NCBI GenBank assembly: GCA_003218615.1
Contig: QHOD01000138.1
Coordinates: 1 to 5,696, forward strand
Length of the DNA: 5,696 bases
Reading direction: 5' to 3'
Source of the DNA: Verrucomicrobiota bacterium
GTDB lineage: Bacteria; Verrucomicrobiota; Verrucomicrobiia; Chthoniobacterales; UBA10450
In this document: piece by piece, positions 1 through 5,696 of the stretch
Position numbering within the stretch: the first letter of the stretch is position 1
How the letters are laid out: each line of letters begins with the position of its first letter
Translations under genes and position numbers: made by a program
The notes under the pieces: model-generated
What the model saw: the letters and a program-made list of their open reading frames with translations, nothing else
What the model was told of the DNA's origin: nothing
The model's database searches: none

Positions 1-404
1 AGACGCGGCAGAGTTCGTTTGTGCCCGCAGTTGCGGCAAACACGGAAACTAATCCTGTTGCCACTCCGGGATCGACAATTAACTCGGATCCTTCGAACCC
101 GCGATCGCCATTGGCGCAAAAAGAAAGCGCGCCCCGTGACGAGCCGAAAACGCCGCATTCGCCCGCGAAACCGCTCGCGAAAGACGATCACGTTAAGTCA
201 GCAGAACACCGGAAAGTGCCTGTGTCTTCAGGGAAACTTTACACGGTTGTAAAAGGCGATAATCCGGTGACGATCGCGAAAAAACTAAAGGTTTCCTACG
301 ACGATTTGATCGCCCTCAATCACATCGAGGATCCGCGCAAATTGAAGATCGGGCAAAAGCTTTCGATCCCCAAAGCAACGAAAACAAAAAATTCGCACCA
401 GTGA
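1..404 (+). CDS. LysM-domain peptidoglycan-binding protein, 3' part
   Basis: This gene is cut by the left edge. The frame is open from base 3 with no stop before TGA at 402-404, so the GTG at 21 is probably an internal Val codon and not the start. About 133 residues are visible. The first ~75 are low complexity, rich in Pro, Lys, Ser and Asp, and look like a flexible linker. One LysM domain follows at bases 240-374: it opens YTVVKGD, has IAKKLKVSYDDLIALN in the middle and ends KIGQKLSIP. A nine-residue polar tail closes the protein. LysM domains bind the GlcNAc-containing glycan of peptidoglycan, so an envelope location is inferred; any signal peptide or further domain lies outside the window. 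It sits 26 bases before ftsW. Chlamydia carries a LysM gene called nlpD at the same place, but no M23 peptidase domain is visible here and none can follow the LysM, so I do not use that name. Domain call is firm; exact role is unknown. Confidence 0.85.
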   Translation, partial: TRQSSFVPAVAANTETNPVATPGSTINSDPSNPRSPLAQKESAPRDEPKTPHSPAKPLAKDDHVKSAEHRKVPVSSGKLYTVVKGDNPVTIAKKLKVSYDDLIALNHIEDPRKLKIGQKLSIPKATKTKNSHQ

Positions 405-430
405 GTTTTAACGCGCTCCATACGTAAACC

Positions 431-1573
431 ATGTATCGTAAAAGTGCCTACGTTCTTTTCCTGGCTGTCCTGGGACTGCTGGTCATCGGCATTATCATGC
501 TTTTCAGCACGAGTGCGTTTGCCCACAACAGCCATGGAGACGTTTATTTTTTCATAAAACGACAGGCGATTTGGTTCGGAATTGGGTTGGTCGCATGCAC
601 GTTTGCTGCGCTGATCGACTATCACTTCTGGCAACGGACATGGTGGCTTTGGGTTACCCTCGCGCTGATCGCGTTGGTCCTCTGTTACGTTCCGCACCTC
701 GGGATGCGCATTAACGGTTCGCGCCGGTGGGTGGGATATGGCCAATTTGTTTTTCAGCCTTCCGAGCTGGCCAAGATCGCCGCGCTCCTTTTTCTCGCCG
801 CCTGGTTTTCCCGGTACGAAAACGCAGGCAATAACTGGCTCCAGGGATTCGTTATCCCACTCGCAATTATCGGCTTGCTGGCTGTGCTTGTTCTTGGGGA
901 AGTCGATCTTGGGACGACGGCTTTGCTGGGGACGACTGCTTTTGTGGTCATGTTCGTTGCTGGAGCGAAGCTGCTATGGCTTGGCATTATCTCGTTTGCC
1001 GGCCTTGGCGCTCTTCTGATTGTCGCGACGCAAATTTCGGAACGAATGGGCAGGCTCTCCGCATTTCTTCACCCGCAAAGCACAAAGGACGACGCCGGTT
1101 TGCAGCAGATGCAGGCTTTGATCGCCTGGGGCAGCGGCGGAATAGACGGGCTGGGCTTGGGTAACGGTCGCCAGAAGATGCTGTATCTGCCTTACGCGCA
1201 CACCGATTTTATTTTTCCGATCATTGGCGAAGAGCTCGGGCTGCGGTTCAGTCTGCTCGTGGTCTTTTTATTCGTAGTTATCATTGTTTGCGGGATCATG
1301 ATCGCGCTGCACGCCAAAGACCGTTTCGGTTTGCTGCTCGGCTGTGGTGTTGTTTCGCTTCTGGCTTTACAAGCTGCGGTAAACATTGGCGTGACTACTT
1401 CACTTCTTCCAAACAAAGGACTGCCCCTGCCCTTTATCAGTTACGGAGGCTCGAATCTGGTCGCTTGCATGTTCGGGGTCGGTTTGCTGTTGAATATTTA
1501 TCGGCAGGGCGTTCTTGAACCAGCGCGCCAGCAAAACGCGACTATGCGCGTTCGGACAACGCCGCGGATTTAA
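431..1573 (+). CDS. ftsW: FtsW, SEDS-family septal peptidoglycan glycosyltransferase
   Basis: FtsW polymerises lipid II into glycan strands at the division site, working with a class B penicillin-binding protein (FtsI/PBP3) in the inner membrane. The 380-residue product is nearly all hydrophobic helices, consistent with the ten membrane segments of SEDS proteins; the first spans about residues 7-27. Family motifs appear in order: INGSRRWV (94-101), FQPSELAK (108-115), GEVDLGTT (156-163), AHTDFIF (256-262) followed by IGEELG, and LPLPFISYGGSNL (331-343). Asp259 in AHTDFIF matches the essential SEDS aspartate. RodA shares several motifs, but the murG neighbour and dcw context favour FtsW. The N-terminal cytoplasmic tail is short, so the protein is somewhat shorter than E. 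coli FtsW. ATG at 431 lies just before the first membrane segment; no Shine-Dalgarno sequence is visible before it. The stop is TAA, 22 bases before murG. Confidence 0.95.
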   Translation: MYRKSAYVLFLAVLGLLVIGIIMLFSTSAFAHNSHGDVYFFIKRQAIWFGIGLVACTFAALIDYHFWQRTWWLWVTLALIALVLCYVPHLGMRINGSRRWVGYGQFVFQPSELAKIAALLFLAAWFSRYENAGNNWLQGFVIPLAIIGLLAVLVLGEVDLGTTALLGTTAFVVMFVAGAKLLWLGIISFAGLGALLIVATQISERMGRLSAFLHPQSTKDDAGLQQMQALIAWGSGGIDGLGLGNGRQKMLYLPYAHTDFIFPIIGEELGLRFSLLVVFLFVVIIVCGIMIALHAKDRFGLLLGCGVVSLLALQAAVNIGVTTSLLPNKGLPLPFISYGGSNLVACMFGVGLLLNIYRQGVLEPARQQNATMRVRTTPRI

Positions 1574-1595
1574 GACTAAGATTGAACAATCAACT

Positions 1596-2693
1596 ATGAA
1601 TGCAGTGATCGCATGCGGAGGCACCGGAGGACATCTTTTCCCCGGCATCGCTGTGGCGGAGGTGCTGCGCGATCGCGGCCATGAGGTTATGCTGCTGGTT
1701 TCCGAAAAGGACATTGACGCGCTCGCGCTTTCCGGCCGCGCCGCTTTCCAGGTCGAGAAATTGCCAACGGTAGGACTGCCGTCGCCATTTTCGCCTGCGA
1801 TTCTCGGTTTCGTTCGCCGTTTCTATGAAAGCCTGTCGCTTTGTCGATCCATCTACCGCAAATTCAAACCTCAGGTGGTCCTCGGCATGGGCGGGTTCAC
1901 TTCCACCGCGCCGGTGGTGGCCGGACGGATGCGCGGCATTTCTACTTTCATTCACGAATCGAATGCCGTGCCCGGAAGAGCAAACCGGTTAACCGCACGC
2001 ATGGTGGGCGCAGTCATGCTCGGCTTCAAGGAATGCGCGCCGTTCTTTCCGAAAGCGCGCACCGAAGTTACCGGCACGCCAATTCGGACCGAGCTGAAAC
2101 GCCTGGATCGACAGATCGCCCGTAGCAAACTCGGACTGCGGGATGATCTGACCACGCTGCTGGTGATGGGAGGAAGCCAGGGCGCCAGCGGAATTAACCA
2201 GGCGATGATCAAAGCGTTGCCGTTCTTGCAAGGGGTCCCGCTGCAGGTCATCCACCTTTCCGGCGCGCGGGATGAACGTCTGGTCGCAGATAATTATCGC
2301 CGCGAAAATGTGCCTGTTTACGTCGCCGCCTTTCATCATCGGATGGAGGAAGTTTATAGCGCTGCCGATCTCCTGGTCGCGCGAGCCGGCGCGGCGAGTC
2401 TCGCTGAGTTCGCCGCTTTTTCATTGCCGGGCATTCTAATTCCATTTCCATATGCCACCGACGATCATCAAACACGCAATGCGGAGATTTATGCCCGTGC
2501 TGAAGCCGCGGTTCTCCTGAAGGAATCGGAGCTCTCCGGCGAATTGCTCGCACGCAAAATCCGGGAGTTAATCGAGAATCCGGAGCAAATTCAACAGATG
2601 TCCGCGAATTGTTCGCGTCTCGCACCGAAAGACGCGGCCGGGCGCGTGGTCACGACCATGGAAAAATATACGAGCCATGAAGCCCGGCTCTGA
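1596..2693 (+). CDS. murG: MurG, UDP-GlcNAc:lipid I GlcNAc transferase
   Basis: MurG transfers GlcNAc from UDP-GlcNAc to lipid I to form lipid II, as a peripheral protein on the inner face of the cytoplasmic membrane. The 365-residue length is typical. The fold is two Rossmann-like domains (GT-B, family GT28). Visible motifs are the N-terminal G-loop GGTGGHLFPG (8-17), the second G-loop GMGGFTS (98-104), HESNAVPG (120-127), VTGTPIR (158-164), the third G-loop MGGSQGA (191-197), and the donor-binding ARAGAASLAEF (262-272) with DDHQTRNA (289-296). Relative to the usual HEQN and TGNP, this protein has HESN and TGTP. ATG at 1596 is chosen because it puts the G-loop at the normal distance from the N terminus. 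The frame is open upstream to a TTG at 1515, but that would overlap ftsW and add 27 unneeded residues. There is no clear Shine-Dalgarno sequence. The 3' end overlaps the next gene by 17 bases. Confidence 0.96.
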   Translation: MNAVIACGGTGGHLFPGIAVAEVLRDRGHEVMLLVSEKDIDALALSGRAAFQVEKLPTVGLPSPFSPAILGFVRRFYESLSLCRSIYRKFKPQVVLGMGGFTSTAPVVAGRMRGISTFIHESNAVPGRANRLTARMVGAVMLGFKECAPFFPKARTEVTGTPIRTELKRLDRQIARSKLGLRDDLTTLLVMGGSQGASGINQAMIKALPFLQGVPLQVIHLSGARDERLVADNYRRENVPVYVAAFHHRMEEVYSAADLLVARAGAASLAEFAAFSLPGILIPFPYATDDHQTRNAEIYARAEAAVLLKESELSGELLARKIRELIENPEQIQQMSANCSRLAPKDAAGRVVTTMEKYTSHEARL

Positions 2694-4974
2694 AATTGAC
2701 CTGCCAAGATGGCTCACGCACGAGCACCATAGGATTCATCTTGTCGGCGTCGCTGGAAGCGGTATGAGCGGTATCGCTGCGCTCTTACTCCAACTCGGGC
2801 ATGAGGTCCGTGGCTCCGATAAAGTCAGCACGGTGGAGACGGATCGATTGCAACGGCTCGGTCTGCGTTTTCATCAGCAACATCGCGCGGAGGACGCCAG
2901 CGACGCCGATCTCATCGTTTTTTCGTCGGCGATCAGGAGCGACAATCCAATCCTGGTGAGCGCGCGCGATTCAGGCAAGCCGCTCATACGTCGCGCCGAA
3001 GCTCTGGCCGCGATCATGCGCGCCAAATGCGGCATCGTCATCGCCGGAATGCATGGAAAAACGACCACCTCAGCCATGGTCGCGCATGTTCTGCGCGAAG
3101 GCGGATTGCATCCATCGCACTACGTTGGCGCGGAGATTCCCATTCTTGGAACCAACGCGCATTGGGATCCGCGCGGCGAACATTTCGTCGCCGAAGGCGA
3201 TGAAAGTGATGGGACGCTGCGCTGTTTTCATCCAAAGCACGCACTCATTTTAAATATCGAAGAGGAGCATCTTGATTTTTATCCCGATCTCGCCGCAATC
3301 GAAAAAGTCTTTGCCCAACTGATCGAGCAAACGAGCGGAACGATTTTTTATAACGCCGATGACGCAAGCGCAGCGCGATTATGCGCAAACCACGATGCCG
3401 CGATCTCCTACGGATTTTCTGAGAGCGCTGATTACCGCGGCGCCAACGTCGAACTGCGGGACTTTGCTTCGTTCTTTTGCGTTTATCGGCGCGGGCAGCA
3501 ACTGGGCGAAGCAGTCCTGAATGTCCCCGGCCGGCACAATGTCGAGAATGCCGTTGGCGTGATCGCCCTCGGCACCGAGCTTGGGATTCCCTTTGAAAAA
3601 ATTGCGGCTTCGTTGCGCAAATTCCAGCATGCGCGCCGTCGCTTTGAGATCAAGTACGAAAGCGACCGGTTTTTGCTCGTCGATGATTACGCGCATCATC
3701 CCACCGAGATCCGCGCGACGTTGAAAACAGCGAGATCAATTGGTCGCAAGCGCGTGCTGACCATGTTCCAACCGCATCGTTATTCCCGGACCAAAGCGCT
3801 GTGCAAAGAATTTGGACGCGCCTTTGACGACGCCGATCGCGTGGTCGTAACGGACGTTTATCCCGCCAGCGAAGCGCCGATTGCTGGAATCAGCGGTAAA
3901 ACCATTGCGGACGAAATGGCGACGCACGGACATCGCGGCGTCAGTTATCAGCCGCATTTCGAATCGGTGTATCGTGAGGTGGGCAACATCCTGGACTCCG
4001 GCGATCTCATTGTGAGCCTTGGCGCTGGCAACATTCACGAGCAATTGTCGATCCTGGCCGCTGATCTCGTGATTGCGGAGAAATTAAAAGCCATCATCGG
4101 TGAGGGAGGCGATGTGCGGCTTTATGAGCCACTCTCGAAACATACCACTTTGCGCGTGGGTGGTCCGGCGCAGTTTTGGGTCGAACCCCGGACCGAGAAT
4201 GCGTTTGCGGAGTTGATTCGTTTTTGCCGGCAGGAAAACCTTCCACTTTTTGTCATTGGACGTGGCTCAAATTTGCTCGTGCGCGACGGTGGCATTCGTG
4301 GCGTGGTGGTTCATCCCTGCGGCGGCGATTTCGACAAGATCAAGATCGATGGCAACGAAATCAGCGCAGGTGTCGGCGCGAAATTGAGACAGGTCGCCTA
4401 CGCGGGTAAGGCAGCTGGACTTGGTGGACTTGAGTGGATGGAGGGTATTCCCGGCGCAGTCGGCGGCAGCCTGCGCATGAACGCCGGCGCAATGGGCGCG
4501 CAAACTTTTGAAAACGTCGTGCGCGTTCGTTATCTCGACGAAAACGGTGAGGCCCATACAAAAGGACGCGACGAGCTGGAGGTGCACTACCGAAATTTCC
4601 CATTGCTCGAAAATAACTTTGCCGTCTCAGCGGTCTTTCGTGGAGAACCCGCGCCAACTGAAGAAATCGTTCGCAAGTTGGAAGCCTCGCAGGAAAAACG
4701 CCGCACCACGCAACCGGCTGCCAAGAGCGCAGGCTGCATTTTTAAAAATCCCGATTCGTGTCCGGCAGGAAAACTGGTTGATGAATTGGGATTAAAAAAC
4801 TCGCGCATCGGGAAAGCGCGAGTGTCGGAAGTGCACGGCAATTTCATCGTCAATGACGGCGGCGCGACCGCGGTAGAAATGCTCGAGTTGATCGAGAAAA
4901 TCAAAGCGACGGCCCGCGCCAAACGTGGGATTGAATTGGAAACCGAAGTGCAAATCGTGGGGGAGCCGGCATGA
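2677..4974 (+). CDS. murC/murB: MurC-MurB fusion: UDP-MurNAc:L-Ala ligase plus UDP-GlcNAc-enolpyruvate reductase
   Basis: This 765-residue protein joins two successive cytoplasmic steps of UDP-MurNAc-peptide synthesis. Residues ~18-470 are MurC (ATP-dependent L-Ala addition): GVAGSGMSGIA (24-34), P-loop GMHGKTTT (124-131), EGDESDG (173-179), EEEHLDFY (195-202), PGRHNVENAVG (284-294), RRRFE (320-324), DDYAHHPTEI (336-345) and FQPHRYSRT (364-372). Residues ~480-765 are MurB (FAD- and NADPH-dependent reduction): HTTLRVGG (489-496), GRGSNLLVRDGG (529-540), GIPGAVGGS (590-598), MNAGAMG (601-607), YR (638-639), GCIFKNP (686-692) and LETEV (754-758). Both domains look complete. MurB is the shorter, type II-like form. 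Arg639 and probably Glu757 match E. coli catalytic residues Arg159 and Glu325, but Cys687 stands where E. coli has Ser229. Domain order is opposite to pathway order. The linker is very short (~475-485). ATG at 2677 overlaps murG by 17 bases and is the only sensible start; the stop overlaps ddl. Verrucomicrobium spinosum has a described fusion of the same two activities. Confidence 0.95.
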   Translation: MKPGSEIDLPRWLTHEHHRIHLVGVAGSGMSGIAALLLQLGHEVRGSDKVSTVETDRLQRLGLRFHQQHRAEDASDADLIVFSSAIRSDNPILVSARDSGKPLIRRAEALAAIMRAKCGIVIAGMHGKTTTSAMVAHVLREGGLHPSHYVGAEIPILGTNAHWDPRGEHFVAEGDESDGTLRCFHPKHALILNIEEEHLDFYPDLAAIEKVFAQLIEQTSGTIFYNADDASAARLCANHDAAISYGFSESADYRGANVELRDFASFFCVYRRGQQLGEAVLNVPGRHNVENAVGVIALGTELGIPFEKIAASLRKFQHARRRFEIKYESDRFLLVDDYAHHPTEIRATLKTARSIGRKRVLTMFQPHRYSRTKALCKEFGRAFDDADRVVVTDVYPASEAPIAGISGKTIADEMATHGHRGVSYQPHFESVYREVGNILDSGDLIVSLGAGNIHEQLSILAADLVIAEKLKAIIGEGGDVRLYEPLSKHTTLRVGGPAQFWVEPRTENAFAELIRFCRQENLPLFVIGRGSNLLVRDGGIRGVVVHPCGGDFDKIKIDGNEISAGVGAKLRQVAYAGKAAGLGGLEWMEGIPGAVGGSLRMNAGAMGAQTFENVVRVRYLDENGEAHTKGRDELEVHYRNFPLLENNFAVSAVFRGEPAPTEEIVRKLEASQEKRRTTQPAAKSAGCIFKNPDSCPAGKLVDELGLKNSRIGKARVSEVHGNFIVNDGGATAVEMLELIEKIKATARAKRGIELETEVQIVGEPA
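4105..4116 (+). promoter_or_regulatory. Candidate internal ribosome binding site and GTG start at the MurC/MurB boundary
   Basis: GGAGG at 4105-4109, within GAGGGAGG (4102-4109), is followed four bases later by GTG at 4114-4116. That GTG is in frame and is codon 480 of the fusion, directly before the first MurB residues (RLYEPLSKHTT). A start here would give a free MurB of about 286 residues, a normal length for type II MurB. The spacing is slightly short. The purine-rich run also encodes Gly-Glu-Gly-Gly, a plausible linker, so it may be only coding sequence. Use as a start is inference. Confidence 0.35.
4959..4965 (+). promoter_or_regulatory. Shine-Dalgarno sequence of ddl
   Basis: GGGGGAG lies five bases before the ddl ATG at 4971, inside the last codons of the murC-murB fusion. 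It contains GGAG (4962-4965), a good match to the anti-Shine-Dalgarno. It is the only clear one at a gene start in this window, and it supports the ATG at 4971 together with the ATGA stop/start overlap, which suggests translational coupling. Confidence 0.65.
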
Positions 4975-5696
4975 AAAACACCGGCATTTTGCCCAGGAAA
5001 ATCGCCGTGCTGATGGGCGGTCCCGGATCGGAACGCGAAGTTTCGCTCGCGACTGCGCGCGGCGTTGCGAAAGCGCTGCGTTCGTTAGGCGCTGAGGTCC
5101 TGGAAGTCGATGTTCGAGATGAAAGTTTCCGATTACCCGGCGATGTCGATCTAGCGTTCATTACGATCCATGGAACTTTCGGCGAGGATGGCCAACTACA
5201 AAAAATTCTCGAGGATCGCGGCGTCGCTTATACCGGCGAAGGAATTCAAGAGAGCCGGCTGGCCTTCGACAAAATCCGATCGAAGGAAAAATTCCGGCAG
5301 CACGGCGTAAGCACTCCGGAGTGGGAAACCATCGGAGTGCATCAGTCTCCCGGCATGGAACTGCCACTTGTAATTAAAACGCCGCGACAAGGCTCAACCG
5401 TCGGCGTTTGCATTGTGAAAAAGATGGACGAGCTCGAGCCAGCGATTGCCGAAGCGAAAAAATACGATCATGAATTGCTGGTCGAAAAATTTGTGCCTGG
5501 CCGGGAATTGACGATTGGTATTCTCGGTGACCAGGCCTTGCCAATTCTCGAGATAATTCCGAAGGGTGGCTTTTACGATTTCACCAATAAGTATCCCTTC
5601 CTGAATCCGCAAGCAGGCGGAGGAGCCAAGCATGTTTGCCCGGCGTTGATCGATCCCGACAAAACAAAGGAAATTCAAGAATTGGCATTGCGTGCG
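4971..5696 (+). CDS. ddl: D-alanine--D-alanine ligase, N-terminal two thirds
   Basis: Ddl joins two D-Ala molecules using ATP in the cytoplasm; the dipeptide is then added by MurF. The frame runs from ATG 4971 to the right edge without a stop, giving 242 residues of an expected 300-370. The N-terminal domain has LMGGPGSEREVSL (14-26), whose Glu21 matches E. coli DdlB Glu15, and HGTFGEDGQLQ (67-77). The ATP-grasp region shows YTGEGIQES (87-95), FDKIRSK (99-105), VIKTPRQGSTVGV (134-146), with Ser142 matching DdlB Ser150, then LLVEKFVPGRELT (169-181) and FYDFTNKY (201-208), where Tyr208 matches Tyr216. A longer than usual stretch (209-222, rich in Pro and Gly) separates this from CPA (223-225). 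The metal-binding C-terminal part lies outside the window. The start overlaps the murC-murB stop as ATGA and has a good Shine-Dalgarno sequence. ddl following murB is common in dcw clusters. I translated this gene by hand. Confidence 0.95.
   Translation, partial: MKNTGILPRKIAVLMGGPGSEREVSLATARGVAKALRSLGAEVLEVDVRDESFRLPGDVDLAFITIHGTFGEDGQLQKILEDRGVAYTGEGIQESRLAFDKIRSKEKFRQHGVSTPEWETIGVHQSPGMELPLVIKTPRQGSTVGVCIVKKMDELEPAIAEAKKYDHELLVEKFVPGRELTIGILGDQALPILEIIPKGGFYDFTNKYPFLNPQAGGGAKHVCPALIDPDKTKEIQELALRA

Noticed and set aside
19..252. Basic, arginine-rich open frame in the +1 phase
   Set aside because: It lies inside the LysM coding region, has no recognisable domain, and looks like an out-of-frame shadow of the real gene.
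21..404. LysM protein as a complete 127-residue gene starting at GTG 21
   Set aside because: The frame is open to the window edge, there is no Shine-Dalgarno sequence before the GTG, and the product would lack a signal peptide. A gene cut by the edge is more likely.
405..430. Possible promoter in the gap before ftsW
   Set aside because: Only 26 bases, without recognisable -35 and -10 boxes; a shared transcript with the LysM gene is simpler.
320..745. Minus-strand open frame of 141 codons
   Set aside because: It runs antisense across the LysM 3' end and ftsW, whose motifs fix the + strand. Its product has no family motif. The other minus-strand frames are rejected for the same reason.
1580..1591. 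Short inverted repeat GATTG-AA-CAATC between ftsW and murG
   Set aside because: The two-base loop is too small for a stable hairpin and no T-run follows, so it is neither a terminator nor a convincing operator.
1515..1595. Longer murG reading from TTG at 1515
   Set aside because: It would overlap ftsW by 59 bases and add 27 residues before the standard MurG N terminus; the ATG at 1596 gives the usual G-loop position.

Overview
The window is a compact stretch of a division and cell wall (dcw) gene cluster. It has four complete or nearly complete genes and one partial gene, all on the + strand: 3' end of a LysM-domain gene, ftsW, murG, a fused murC-murB gene, and the 5' two thirds of ddl. The fused gene suggests a member of the Verrucomicrobiota, because a MurB/MurC fusion enzyme has been described from Verrucomicrobium spinosum. 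A LysM gene directly before ftsW, followed by murG, murC and ddl, also resembles the Chlamydia order murD-nlpD-ftsW-murG-murC/ddl, so the PVC group fits. The exact class cannot be settled from this sequence alone.

Layout: bases 1-404 hold the end of a proline- and lysine-rich protein with a C-terminal LysM domain. A 26-base gap leads to ftsW (431-1573), and a 22-base gap leads to murG (1596-2693). murG overlaps the murC-murB fusion (2677-4974) by 17 bases. The fusion overlaps ddl (from 4971) through an ATGA junction, and ddl runs off the right edge. No gap is long enough for an obvious promoter, and no terminator hairpin is visible, so the genes most likely form one transcript. Only ddl has a clear Shine-Dalgarno sequence at its annotated start. 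A second strong one lies inside the fusion, exactly at the MurC/MurB boundary.

How the genes work together: the MurB domain reduces UDP-GlcNAc-enolpyruvate to UDP-MurNAc, and the MurC domain of the same polypeptide adds L-Ala. Ddl supplies D-Ala-D-Ala for the end of the stem peptide. MurG adds GlcNAc to lipid I to make lipid II at the inner membrane face. FtsW polymerises lipid II at the septum. The LysM protein probably binds the finished peptidoglycan.

I found no previously undescribed system. The points most worth a second look are the internal start signal at the fusion junction, the Cys in place of the MurB catalytic Ser, and the LysM gene next to ftsW.
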